NCBI GenBank assembly: GCA_015057705.1
Contig: SVDU01000002.1
Location: forward strand, 1-64,000
Origin: Paenibacillaceae bacterium
Lineage (GTDB): Bacteria; Bacillota; Clostridia; Lachnospirales; Lachnospiraceae
Length of the DNA: 64,000 nt
Reading direction: 5' to 3'
Shown piece after piece: positions 53,236 to 61,735 of the stretch. The position numbers and the translations under genes were made by a program. Position 1 is the first letter of the stretch. Every line of letters starts with the position of its first letter. The notes beneath the pieces are model-generated. The model had not been told where the DNA came from. It made no database searches and was given only the letters and a program-made list of their open reading frames with translations.

Positions 53236-53991
53236 TTAAAATCCCTTTATTACAATCCCTTCCTCCATAAGACCTTCCCGGATCATTTTCACAAATGCCA
53301 GTGCTTTGGCTCCATCCCCGTGAACACACACGGAATCAGCCTGTATAGTAATATCCCTTCCGTCCACAGCTTCCACCTTCCGTTCACGTACCATACGGAT
53401 TACCCGTTTTACTGCCTGATCTTCATCCTTTATCAGTGCACCCTTCTGGCTTCTGGGAACAAGAGTCCCGTCACTTTGGTATCCCCGGTCTGCAAAGACC
53501 TCGCTCGCACAGAATACGCCGGTTGCTTTCGCCGCACGGATCATCTCACTGCCACTCAGCCCAAGGAGCACCAGACTTTCATCCACCTCCTTCACAGCCA
53601 GGCAGACAGCTCTCGCCAGCTGATAATCCTCTGCTGCCATATTATAAAGGGCACCATGAGGCTTTACATGCCAGAGCCGCACTCCTGCTCCGGTACAAAA
53701 TGCTTTTAACGCTCCTATCTGATATTTCACTGAGGCCTTCACCTCTTCCGGAGACAGTGCCATATTTCTTCTTCCAAATCCTGCCAGATCCGGAAATCCC
53801 GGATGGGCACCGATTCTCACTCCATGCTCCTTACAAAGTGCTACTGTCCGCTCCATCACCATGGGATCTCCTCCATGAAATCCACAGGCAATGTTTGCAG
53901 AAGTAACGTATGGAATCACTTCTTCATCCATTCCAATCTTATAAGCTCCGTAACTTTCCCCCAAATCACAGTTCAAATCAATGACCGCCAT
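53236..53991 (-). CDS. pxpA: 5-oxoprolinase subunit A (PxpA, LamB/YcsF family)
   Basis: Part of the ATP-dependent 5-oxoprolinase PxpABC, which opens 5-oxoproline to glutamate. The 251 residues carry the family signatures: DLNCDLGESYGAYKIG, ANIACGFHGGDP, GAHPGFPDLAGFGRR and HVKPHGALYNMA, then CVHGDGAKA. It is the last gene of the long operon 63929-53236, 29 bp after the DUF1445 gene. I chose the ATG at 53991 with AAGGAAG upstream; the codon before it in frame (a GTG two codons earlier) is too close to the ribosome site. Confidence 0.93.
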   Translation of the reverse strand: MAVIDLNCDLGESYGAYKIGMDEEVIPYVTSANIACGFHGGDPMVMERTVALCKEHGVRIGAHPGFPDLAGFGRRNMALSPEEVKASVKYQIGALKAFCTGAGVRLWHVKPHGALYNMAAEDYQLARAVCLAVKEVDESLVLLGLSGSEMIRAAKATGVFCASEVFADRGYQSDGTLVPRSQKGALIKDEDQAVKRVIRMVRERKVEAVDGRDITIQADSVCVHGDGAKALAFVKMIREGLMEEGIVIKGF

Positions 53992-54020
53992 AATCACGCT
54001 TCCTTTCTCTAAAACCGTTT

Positions 54021-54830
54021 TCAGTATTTCAGCTGCTCATTCTTCACATCTGTAATAAACATATGACCGGGAGCATGGGTAATTACAAAGGGAGGACGGC
54101 TGTTCATCACCACTGCCTGGGGCGTGACTCCGCAGGGCCAGAACACCGGGACTTCCCCCTCCTTTATTGTCACCCGGTCTCCGAAATCCGGATTCTCAAT
54201 ATCCCTGATCCCGATTGCCTCCGGGTATCCGATCTGCACCGGAGCTCCGTGCACCCTGGGCATGGCTGCAGTGATAGCTGTTGCAGCTGGTACCAGGCTG
54301 TGAGGAATGGGTCTCATGCTTACTACCATGTTTCCGGAAAATATTCCTGCAGGGATACAGGGAATGGTTGTCTGGTACATGGGAACATTGACTCCTTCTT
54401 CGATCTGCCTTACGGGAATTCCAGCTTCCAGAAGCTCCGCTTCAAATGAAAAACTGCAGCCAATTAAAAAACTCACCAGCTTTCCCTTATGTAATTGATA
54501 CTCCTCAAAAATATCGGTCACAGCCATGTACTCCCCGGTACAGATGCCATCTTCGTAAACCCGGTATTTTGGAAGATCCAAGGTAATGTCACTGTCTGGT
54601 GCTGTAAAGGCAAATGTCCGGCTGCCTGAGTCGGAAACTTCAAGAAGCGGGCAGGATCTGGGATTTCTCTGGCAGAATAAAAGGAAATCCCATGCAAGCT
54701 CCTGGGGGAGCATAACTAAATTCCCCTGGGCATAGCCTGCACACAGTCCGGCAGTTGGAGTATCAATCAGTCCCTTTCTGATCATGGTTCTTACTTCCAC
54801 AGGCGTTAATCGGCTTAAATCTGTTCCCAT
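54021..54830 (-). CDS. DUF1445 D-glutamate cyclase-like / putative hydro-lyase
   Basis: A 269-residue DUF1445 protein. Seen: GLCAGYAQGNLVMLP, FLIGCSFSFEAELLEAGIP, VSMRPIPHSLV and MPRVHGAPVQIGYPEAIGI. It also has FWPCGVTPQAVVMNSRPPF. The mammalian D-glutamate cyclase DGLUCY joins DUF1445 and DUF4392 domains in one chain; here the DUF4392 partner is separate at 56554. Bacterial DUF1445 genes commonly neighbour pxpABC, as here. The ATG at 54830 has AAGGA upstream; the longer frame to 54863 lacks one. Function is inferred from domains and context. Confidence 0.87.
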   Translation of the reverse strand: MGTDLSRLTPVEVRTMIRKGLIDTPTAGLCAGYAQGNLVMLPQELAWDFLLFCQRNPRSCPLLEVSDSGSRTFAFTAPDSDITLDLPKYRVYEDGICTGEYMAVTDIFEEYQLHKGKLVSFLIGCSFSFEAELLEAGIPVRQIEEGVNVPMYQTTIPCIPAGIFSGNMVVSMRPIPHSLVPAATAITAAMPRVHGAPVQIGYPEAIGIRDIENPDFGDRVTIKEGEVPVFWPCGVTPQAVVMNSRPPFVITHAPGHMFITDVKNEQLKY

Positions 54831-54856
54831 TATTTTCCTTCTTTCCTGTTCATATT

Positions 54857-55885
54857 TTACCATTTTCCCATGGCAGTCTCAATTATTTTTTTCAGCTCCA
54901 GAAGCTTTTTATTCTCTTTCCTGGCAATCTTCACCGCTTCCATGGCAGTTACATACTGAAAAGTCACCCACTCTCCGGGACGCAGCTGAGCCAGGGCAGG
55001 AATATCCGTGGTGATAACAGTAGCAATCTTTGCATAACCTCCCGTTGTCTGATGATCTGCAAGCATGACAATGGGAAGTCCCGAAGAGGTGATCTGAACC
55101 GATCCCTCCATGACTGCATCGGAAATAATATCCGCCCCTTTCCCCGTCTCAACAGAGGGTCCGCTAAGCCTGCACGCCATGCGGTCACAGTCTGCAGTCA
55201 GCTGATAAGGATTTCTGACAAAGGTATTTCTTCCTTCCTCTGTAAAAGCCTCTGCCTGGGGGCCGGGAACAGTACGAAGAAGCTCAAATCGTTTATCTGC
55301 GCTGTAACGGAATGGATTGGAGGGATTTATGAACCAGGGTTCATTTCCCCCAGCCAGGGATGTGAAATCCATTTCATACACCGCAGCTGCAAACCGCTTT
55401 ATCTCTTCCCCGCTTTTACCTGATTGGAGGAAATCACCGGTTTTTAACGCCCTGCCATCAAGACCCCCCAGGCAGCTTTTTAAGTCAGTGGATCTGCTTC
55501 CCAGTATGGGTAAAACCGCCACTCCCCCGTATACTGCCAGATAGGTTCTAAGGCCCTTTGATGCCATTCCAAGGCTCAGACTGTCACCTTCCTTCATAAC
55601 CACAGGACGATACATGGGAATGGGGACTCCGTTTTTTAAAGGCTTCATATCTGCACCTGCCAGGGCAATTACTTCATCAGAAGTAAAATAAATCTCTCCC
55701 CCTTTTAAAGTAAACTCCAAAACTGCCAGTTCCGGCTCTGATAAATTGCCCGCAAATAAATTGGCGACAGCCATGGAATATTTATCACAGGCTCCGCTTT
55801 CGATAAACCCCTGGCTTAAATATCCCCGCCTCCCTTTATCCTGAATAGATGTAAATGCACCTGGCAGTTTTATTTCCAGCCCCAT
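54857..55885 (-). CDS. pxpC: 5-oxoprolinase subunit C (PxpC, biotin-dependent carboxylase-like)
   Basis: A 342-residue PxpC/KipA-family subunit, which together with PxpB forms the ATP-using part of 5-oxoprolinase. The family starts with LPGAFTSIQDKGRRGYLSQG; further motifs are LALAGADMKP-like ALAGADMKPLKNGVP, GMASKGLRTYLAVYGG, and GSVQITSSGLPIVMLADHQT (split). It lies 4 bp after pxpB. The name biotin-dependent carboxylase in databases is historical; no biotin domain is present. Confidence 0.92.
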   Translation of the reverse strand: MGLEIKLPGAFTSIQDKGRRGYLSQGFIESGACDKYSMAVANLFAGNLSEPELAVLEFTLKGGEIYFTSDEVIALAGADMKPLKNGVPIPMYRPVVMKEGDSLSLGMASKGLRTYLAVYGGVAVLPILGSRSTDLKSCLGGLDGRALKTGDFLQSGKSGEEIKRFAAAVYEMDFTSLAGGNEPWFINPSNPFRYSADKRFELLRTVPGPQAEAFTEEGRNTFVRNPYQLTADCDRMACRLSGPSVETGKGADIISDAVMEGSVQITSSGLPIVMLADHQTTGGYAKIATVITTDIPALAQLRPGEWVTFQYVTAMEAVKIARKENKKLLELKKIIETAMGKW

Positions 55886-55889
55886 ACAG

Positions 55890-56576
55890 TCACCCCTTCT
55901 CCTGTTCCAGTCTGATTTTATGGTATTCCTCTAATGTGATGGGAATGAACCGTATGGTATCCCCAGCTTCATAGAGAGGACGTTCTGCCCGTTTTACATC
56001 AAATAGTTTCAAAGGCGTTCTTCCGATCAGTTGCCAGCCGCCAGGAGATTCCATGGGATAAATTCCAGTCTGTTCTCCTCCGATTCCGACAGACCCGGCA
56101 GGTATTTTTGTCCTTGGCGTGGTAAGCCTGGGAGTGTGAATTCTTTGATCCAGCCCACCCAGGTAAGGAAAACCGGGTAGAAAACCAAGCATATAGATCC
56201 TGTAATCTCTGCTGCTGTGAATGCGGATCACCTCCCGCTCCTTCCTCCCTGTATGCTCTGCCACAAAGGAAAGATCCGGCCCTGACTCTCCGCCATAGCA
56301 CACCGGAATCTTAACAAGCCTTCCACCTGACTTTTTCCCTAAAGTAACCGTTTTTGACAATTCCTCCAGTCTGCTGCTTAGTAAAGCATAATCCATAATC
56401 AGGGGATCGTAGCATACCAGAACAGAACAAAAGGCAGGAACTGTCTCTATAATTCCTTCGATTGAGGCAGCCATTATGCTCCGGTTCAGTTGCATAACCT
56501 GGCGGTTTACCGTTTCGTCAATGGTTTCTCCCAGTTCAAGCAGCACTCCCCGGTCACCCACAGCTTTGATTTTCAA
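55890..56576 (-). CDS. pxpB: 5-oxoprolinase subunit B (PxpB, KipI family)
   Basis: A 228-residue PxpB/KipI-family protein: AVGDRGVLLELGETIDETVN, VPAFCSVLVCYDPLIMDY, LGFLPGFPYLGGLD and VGIGGEQTGIYPMESPGGWQ. The start is a TTG at 56576: GGGGGGAAGG lies just upstream and the resulting N-terminus fits the family. An ATG at 56660 would give a 107-bp overlap with the DUF4392 gene and a foreign N-terminus. With the TTG the overlap is 23 bp. Confidence 0.85.
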   Translation of the reverse strand: MKIKAVGDRGVLLELGETIDETVNRQVMQLNRSIMAASIEGIIETVPAFCSVLVCYDPLIMDYALLSSRLEELSKTVTLGKKSGGRLVKIPVCYGGESGPDLSFVAEHTGRKEREVIRIHSSRDYRIYMLGFLPGFPYLGGLDQRIHTPRLTTPRTKIPAGSVGIGGEQTGIYPMESPGGWQLIGRTPLKLFDVKRAERPLYEAGDTIRFIPITLEEYHKIRLEQEKG

Positions 56577-57654
56577 CTTCCTTCCCCCCTTTTTGGAAAA
56601 AGCCCTTCCTGATAACCGGTTCAAACCATTGATCTGAATTATGGGAATACCGGACTGCATATGCCGTGCACTGACGCATCAGGCTTACAATCCCCGTATT
56701 CATCCGGGTATTAAACCCATCAATACCAGGCAGCAGCGATCCAGTCATATCGATCAGCCCGCTTCTTGATGCCACGCGCATCACCTCTGCCTCCATCTCT
56801 TCTCTGTGAAGAATCTCCATATCCCGTTTTAAGTAGGCAAGTGCAGCCATCAGTCCATAGCAGCCCCAGTCGGAACAGGTGGCAGTAATGATATGATCTG
56901 CACTGCTGGCGGCCAGAGTGCCTCCTTTGCAGCCACAGATACATTCTCCCTGCCCGGTAAAAGGGACGTACTGTCTAATATGCGTTCCGATGGTTCCCAT
57001 TCCAATTTCATTTCCCAGATCGCCTATGGCAATGTTTAAAACGCCTTTTTGTTTCAAAAGTTCCCACAAAACATCACTTTTTGCTTCCAGCTCAGAAACA
57101 TCCTTACCAACTGCATTGTGATAAACCCCCAGATGGTTGGCCCCCGGGGCTTCTACAGAAATTACTGCAGAAGGCAGGATATCTTTGATCAGCCATTCCG
57201 CTTCCATTGACGCTCTGTTGGAGTTCTTTGTAAATGCATGCACTCCCATGGAGTAGGGAAGCTCCTGTACGGTCTTTAAATCTTCGTAGATATGAAGGCC
57301 AACTACGGATGCACACTTTTTTACAGCCTTCACACAATCCTCCGGACAGATGATGACTGGTTTTGCACCGAAAGCCAGTACCAGAGATCTGGCTAAGAGC
57401 AAGGAACTTACCATGCCATCCATCTCCGGTTTCCTGTGAGGCAGAAGGACAAAACCTGTGAGAATAAAGACCAGATCCTGTTCCTTTACCGTCTCGCACA
57501 ATCTCTTGGCAGCTCTCATGGCTAACGGCTCTCCCATGGCTTTCCTGCTTCCTTCATAAAGAATCCGGCAGACGCCATAGCCCCTTGGATCCAGATTCAT
57601 CAGCGCATCTAAATTTTCTCCTACGTTCCACTTTTCCAGTTCTGCCCGTTCCAT
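56554..57654 (-). CDS. DUF4392 protein (D-glutamate cyclase C-terminal domain homolog)
   Basis: A 366-residue protein of the DUF4392 family, which is the second domain of mammalian D-glutamate cyclase. Seen: EPLAMRAAKRLCETVKEQDL, FILTGFVLLPHRKPEMDGMV (split), AVISVEAPGANHLGVYHNAV, GIGDLGNE-like IAIGDLGNEIGMGTIG, and ITATCSDWGCYGLMAALAYL. The reading is that it acts with the DUF1445 protein. The ATG at 57654 has AAAAGGGAG upstream; an in-frame ATG at 57687 has none. It lies between the transaminase-like gene and pxpB. Confidence 0.87.
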   Translation of the reverse strand: MERAELEKWNVGENLDALMNLDPRGYGVCRILYEGSRKAMGEPLAMRAAKRLCETVKEQDLVFILTGFVLLPHRKPEMDGMVSSLLLARSLVLAFGAKPVIICPEDCVKAVKKCASVVGLHIYEDLKTVQELPYSMGVHAFTKNSNRASMEAEWLIKDILPSAVISVEAPGANHLGVYHNAVGKDVSELEAKSDVLWELLKQKGVLNIAIGDLGNEIGMGTIGTHIRQYVPFTGQGECICGCKGGTLAASSADHIITATCSDWGCYGLMAALAYLKRDMEILHREEMEAEVMRVASRSGLIDMTGSLLPGIDGFNTRMNTGIVSLMRQCTAYAVRYSHNSDQWFEPVIRKGFFQKGGKEVENQSCG

Positions 57655-57689
57655 TTCATACTCCCTTTTCAAACAGTTGTCCTGCATGT

Positions 57690-58556
57690 TCAGACTGCAT
57701 CATCAAACAAACTACTCTTTCCTGTATATCTTAAATATTCTTCGATGACTTCCTTCTGAATCTGGCTTAACCTCACCGGATCCTTTCCCCCTACGGGTAT
57801 TCCGTCGATCTCCTTAGCGTGAAGGCAGAAATTAGAAGAGGAGGTCACCAGCACCTCATCCGCCTCCATCAGCTCCGTTAGGGTAAAGGGGCGTTCTAAT
57901 ACCTGGATTCCAAGGCGGTAGCAGGCTTCAATCATATGAGTCTTGGAAATTCCACGCAGAATGTACTGATCATTGGGATGGGATAAAAAAACACCATCTT
58001 TTAGTATGGAAACGTTGCTGTGGGCACATTCCGTCACGATATCTCCTCTGTGAAACACGGTTTCCTGTGCACCCAGCTGCTCTGCCTTCTGGGATGCCAT
58101 GACAGAAGGCAGAAGATTTAAGGTTTTAATATTGCAGTGAAGGAAACGGGTATCCTCTGCTGTGACCAGACTGATGGGAACTTCGGGACCTCGCAGCCGG
58201 TTGGGACGGATCATAACCCAGAGCTTACCGGTCATCTCACTGTCATATGCGTGGTTTCTGGGAGCCGCTCCTCTTGTTACCTGCCAATAGACAAAATGAG
58301 TCTCTCCCTCCACCATTTTAAGAAGATCCGTTAAAAGCTCTGAAAGCTCCTTCTTTTCCATGGGAATCCGGATATCCAGAGCATTTGCACTGGAATAGAA
58401 ACGATCCAGATGATCTTCCAGCAGATAAACGCGGTGATTCCCCCCCACTGACGCATCATAAACCCCGTCACCGAAAAAATGCACTCTGTCATTAAAAGGA
58501 ATCTTAAGCTCCTCTGGTGCAGCAATTGTTCCATCATAATAAGCAAGTTCTTTCAT
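57690..58556 (-). CDS. D-amino acid transaminase-like class IV aminotransferase
   Basis: A 288-residue fold-type IV PLP enzyme. The PLP Lys is in NIKTLNLLPSVMASQKA (D-AAT type), VFHRGDIVTECAHSNVSIL binds the cofactor, and YWQVTRGAAPRNHAY is a D-AAT hallmark. D-amino acid transaminases make D-glutamate from 2-oxoglutarate and D-alanine. A branched-chain enzyme cannot be excluded, but the lack of BCAT motifs and the D-glutamate context favour D-AAT. The ATG at 58556 overlaps the upstream stop as ATGA. GGAGAGG precedes it. Confidence 0.85.
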   Translation of the reverse strand: MKELAYYDGTIAAPEELKIPFNDRVHFFGDGVYDASVGGNHRVYLLEDHLDRFYSSANALDIRIPMEKKELSELLTDLLKMVEGETHFVYWQVTRGAAPRNHAYDSEMTGKLWVMIRPNRLRGPEVPISLVTAEDTRFLHCNIKTLNLLPSVMASQKAEQLGAQETVFHRGDIVTECAHSNVSILKDGVFLSHPNDQYILRGISKTHMIEACYRLGIQVLERPFTLTELMEADEVLVTSSSNFCLHAKEIDGIPVGGKDPVRLSQIQKEVIEEYLRYTGKSSLFDDAV

Positions 58557-59215
58557 AACCTCTCCTTTTTTTTCGGGCAAATGCCAAATTTCATCCTGAT
58601 ATACTCTTTAATCAGTTCCGCGCAGTTATCAAGTCCCAGGCTTTCCGTATCCAGACACAGGTCATAATTTCGGGGGTTTTTCCACTGTCTTCCGGTATGA
58701 TACAGGTAATAGGCATTGCGGTACCGGTCCAGCTGGTCGATGTAGCGCTGTGCTTCCCCTTCCCCAATTCCCTGCCGTTCCATTTCCCTTTTTACCCGAA
58801 ACTCATAGGGTGCATCTAAATAGACTGACACCACATTGGGTTCCCCCTTTAATACAAAATCAGCAGCTCTTCCCACACAAACATAGGATTCCTGGGTCAG
58901 CAACTCTTTTAACACCTTTGCCTGATAATTAAATAAATTCTGGTCTGATAAGAAATTTCCGCTTTCCGGCGGGATGATCTCTCCATTATAAACCCTTTTA
59001 AATGCCCCATACAATAACGTCTTTTTTGTGTTTTCATCTGCCTGTGCAAATATGGTTTCATTAATACCGCTGTCCTCTGCCGCCAGCCGTAAAAGCTTCC
59101 TGTCATAATAATCAATTCCATAATCGGCAGCCAGTTTTTTTCCTATATAGCTTCCGCCTCCGCTTCCGCAGGTGCGGGTTATGGCAATTGCAAAAAATTG
59201 ATTCTGTTTGTTCAT
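58553..59215 (-). CDS. Cytidylate kinase-like family protein
   Basis: A 220-residue P-loop protein of the cytidylate kinase-like type. The N-terminus AITRTCGSGGGSYIGKKLAA is a P-loop with an unusual repeated Gly, followed by YYDRKLLRLAAEDSGI, VCVGRAADFVLKGEPNVVSV and RVKREMERQGIGEGEAQRYI. True CMP kinase is present separately (42606-43292), so this one may have another substrate. It sits in the middle of an amino acid operon, 11 bp after livF, with a 4-bp overlap into the transaminase. Its role there is unknown. Confidence 0.87.
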   Translation of the reverse strand: MNKQNQFFAIAITRTCGSGGGSYIGKKLAADYGIDYYDRKLLRLAAEDSGINETIFAQADENTKKTLLYGAFKRVYNGEIIPPESGNFLSDQNLFNYQAKVLKELLTQESYVCVGRAADFVLKGEPNVVSVYLDAPYEFRVKREMERQGIGEGEAQRYIDQLDRYRNAYYLYHTGRQWKNPRNYDLCLDTESLGLDNCAELIKEYIRMKFGICPKKKERL

Positions 59216-59226
59216 GTGTCTTCCTC

Positions 59227-59925
59227 CTACTGTCCCAGATATGCCTTTTTTACACGGTCATCCCTTAATAATTCTCCGGCATCTCCGGATATGGTAATTT
59301 TCCCCGTTTCCATTACATAGGCACGGCTTGAAATAGACAAAGCCATTTTCGCATTCTGCTCCACTAAAAGGACGGTAATCCCTTTCCTGTTCACTTCTTT
59401 TATAATTGAAAATATCTCCTTTACCAAAAGAGGGGACAGCCCCATAGAAGGTTCATCCATCAGGATCATGCTGGGTTTTGCCATAAGAGCCCTTCCCACT
59501 GCAAGCATTTGCTGCTCTCCTCCTGACAAGGTGCCTGCAAGCTGTTTGCGCCGTTCCTTTAACCGCGAAAAGCGTTCAAATACCTCTTCCATATTTGCTT
59601 CCAGATCCTTTTTATCGGTAAATGCCCCCATCTCTAAATTTTCTTCCACGGTCATCTGAGGGAAGATGTGCCTGCCTTCCGGCACATGAGCCAGCTTTAG
59701 GGTAATGATTTTGCTGGGCTCCATCTTTCTTAAATCGGTTCCGTTAAAAAGGATTTCACCGTCATCCGCCTTTTTTAAGCCGGATATGGTTCTTAAAATG
59801 GTGGTTTTCCCAGCCCCGTTTGCTCCGATTAAGGACACCACCTCACCGTCGTGAACTTCCAGGGAAACTCCGTGTATGGCTTTGATGGCTCCGTAAGAAA
59901 CTGCCAGATTATTCACTTTTAGCAT
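59227..59925 (-). CDS. livF: Branched-chain-type amino acid ABC transporter ATPase LivF
   Basis: A 232-residue ATPase: Walker A GANGAGKTTILRTISG, Q-loop LAHVPEGRHIFPQMTVEE, signature LSGGEQQMLAVGRAL and Walker B MILMDEPSMGLSP. It pairs with LivG. I chose the ATG at 59925 with GGAGG upstream and a 17-bp overlap with livG; the longer frame to 59988 lacks a ribosome site. It belongs to the liv block at the 5' end of the operon. Confidence 0.93.
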   Translation of the reverse strand: MLKVNNLAVSYGAIKAIHGVSLEVHDGEVVSLIGANGAGKTTILRTISGLKKADDGEILFNGTDLRKMEPSKIITLKLAHVPEGRHIFPQMTVEENLEMGAFTDKKDLEANMEEVFERFSRLKERRKQLAGTLSGGEQQMLAVGRALMAKPSMILMDEPSMGLSPLLVKEIFSIIKEVNRKGITVLLVEQNAKMALSISSRAYVMETGKITISGDAGELLRDDRVKKAYLGQ

Positions 59926-60724
59926 CCGCTTCCACCTCCTCATCTTCTTTTCCCAAGTATGCCTCAATGACCCTGGTATCGTTTGCAATTTCTTCCGGTG
60001 TTCCTATGGCGATTGTGGTTCCGAAATCCAGCACCAGAATCCGTTCGCAGATTTTCATAACAAGGCTCATATCATGCTCGATTAGAAGGACCGATATTTT
60101 AAATTCATTGCGTATGAAGTGTATGATTTCTAAAAGCTCTTCTGTTTCCGTTGGATTCATTCCTGCTGCCGGTTCATCTAAAAGAAGCAGCTTCATATCC
60201 GTAGCCAGAGCCCTTGCAATTTCCAGACGGCGCTGCTGTCCATAGGGAAGATTCCCAGCCTCATGTTTCTCCAGCCCGCTTAAATGAACAATTTTAAGAA
60301 GCTCTTCTGCTCTTTCTGTTAATGCCATTTCTTCCTTCCAGTAGACCGGAGTTCTGAAAACCGCGTGAAACAGCCCGTAGGACAGTTTGCTTACCATTGC
60401 TGTTTTCACATTGTCAATGACTGACATTTTCTTAAACAGACGGATGTTCTGAAAGGTTCTTGCAATTCCGGCATCTACGATCTGATGGGTTTTCTTCCCG
60501 TTCATCCGCTGTCCATTTAAGTAAAAAGAGCCTTCTGTAGGTTTATAGACACCGGTAATCAAATTAAATACCGTGGTTTTTCCTGCACCGTTTGGTCCGA
60601 TCAGCCCCACAAGCTCAGATTCTCCGATCTCCATATTAAAGCTGTCAACCGCTTTTAAGCCTCCAAACTGAATTCCTAAATTCTGAACCTTTAATACCGG
60701 CTCTTTCATTCCAGCTGATTTCAT
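59909..60724 (-). CDS. livG: Branched-chain-type amino acid ABC transporter ATPase LivG
   Basis: A 271-residue ATPase: Walker A GPNGAGKTTVFNLITG, signature LPYGQQRRLEIARALA and Walker B LLLLDEPAAGMNPTE. The family insertion GIARTFQNIRLFKKM is present. The start at 60724 shares ATGA with the livM stop, and GGAGG lies 9 bases upstream. It is tightly coupled to livM and livF. Confidence 0.94.
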   Translation of the reverse strand: MKSAGMKEPVLKVQNLGIQFGGLKAVDSFNMEIGESELVGLIGPNGAGKTTVFNLITGVYKPTEGSFYLNGQRMNGKKTHQIVDAGIARTFQNIRLFKKMSVIDNVKTAMVSKLSYGLFHAVFRTPVYWKEEMALTERAEELLKIVHLSGLEKHEAGNLPYGQQRRLEIARALATDMKLLLLDEPAAGMNPTETEELLEIIHFIRNEFKISVLLIEHDMSLVMKICERILVLDFGTTIAIGTPEEIANDTRVIEAYLGKEDEEVEADAKSE

Positions 60725-61725
60725 GGCTGCACCCCTCCCTCTGCTTTCTCATGCCCCTTTTTTTCTGCCCTGTGTAATATTCTGACAAGGGAAAATTCCC
60801 AGTTGCCGAAAATTCCACCGGGTTTAAAGATCATAACAATAATAAGAACCACAGAATAAGCCAGCATGCGGTACTGGGAGAACTGACGCATCATCTCAGG
60901 AAGGGAAGAAAGAAAAGCAGCCCCGATAATGGAACCGGTTAAGGACCCGATTCCTCCAATGATTACTTCAGAAAGAAGCTCCGCAGAGTACATGAAATTA
61001 AAATTGGTGGGGATCATGGCAGTCATGTAATGGGCATAGATTCCACCGCCCACACCTGCAAAAAAAGCGGCTACGGTAAAGGTCATCACTTTATAATAAG
61101 TCACATTAATTCCAGAGGCAGAAGCCGCAATATAATCCTCCCGTATGGCCTTTACCGTTCTCCCGAAGCGGCTGCGGATATATAAATACATCACAGCCAC
61201 GCAGGCTGCCATAATCCAGTAGCACCAGTAAAAGTCTGACAGTTTTAAAATGCCGCTCATGGTCTTTCCGCCTCCGGTTATGGAGAAATTACAAAAGCAG
61301 ACCCGGATAATTTCTGCAAATGCCACTGTAACAATTGCCAGATAGTCTCCTCTCAGACGAAGAGCTGGAATTCCCACTAATACTCCTGTAATACCAGCAG
61401 CAATCCCGCCTGCCAGGAGAGCAATGAGAAAGAGTGCCAGATCAGGCAGACCCTTTCCAGTCAGAGCACCGGAAACAATGGCAGATGCATAGGCACCAAC
61501 CGAAACAAATCCTGCATGGCCCAGGGAAAATTCTCCCATACAGCCTACGACCAGGTTTAAGGAAGCTACCATTATGATTGTATAACAGGCAGTGGTACAT
61601 ATTCCTTTGATATACTGGGTGGCTGCTCCAAATATTCTTGACTCAAAAAGCAGAACAAAGAGAAGAAACACCGCTAAAACACCCAGGAAATTAATCACAT
61701 ATGAAATCTTAACCCTTCTTTCCAT
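60721..61725 (-). CDS. livM: Branched-chain-type amino acid ABC permease LivM
   Basis: A 334-residue permease with about nine membrane segments. Visible motifs: CMGEFSLGHAGFVSVGAYAS, GIPALRLRGDYLAIVTVAFA and GGGIYAHYMTAMIPTNFNFM, with SAELLSEVIIGGIGSLTGSI. The ATG at 61725 follows GGGGGTGG and fits the family N-terminus. A longer frame to 61839 overlaps livH. Gap to livH is 10 bp. Confidence 0.93.
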   Translation of the reverse strand: MERRVKISYVINFLGVLAVFLLFVLLFESRIFGAATQYIKGICTTACYTIIMVASLNLVVGCMGEFSLGHAGFVSVGAYASAIVSGALTGKGLPDLALFLIALLAGGIAAGITGVLVGIPALRLRGDYLAIVTVAFAEIIRVCFCNFSITGGGKTMSGILKLSDFYWCYWIMAACVAVMYLYIRSRFGRTVKAIREDYIAASASGINVTYYKVMTFTVAAFFAGVGGGIYAHYMTAMIPTNFNFMYSAELLSEVIIGGIGSLTGSIIGAAFLSSLPEMMRQFSQYRMLAYSVVLIIVMIFKPGGIFGNWEFSLVRILHRAEKKGHEKAEGGVQP

Positions 61726-61735
61726 GGTCCACCCC

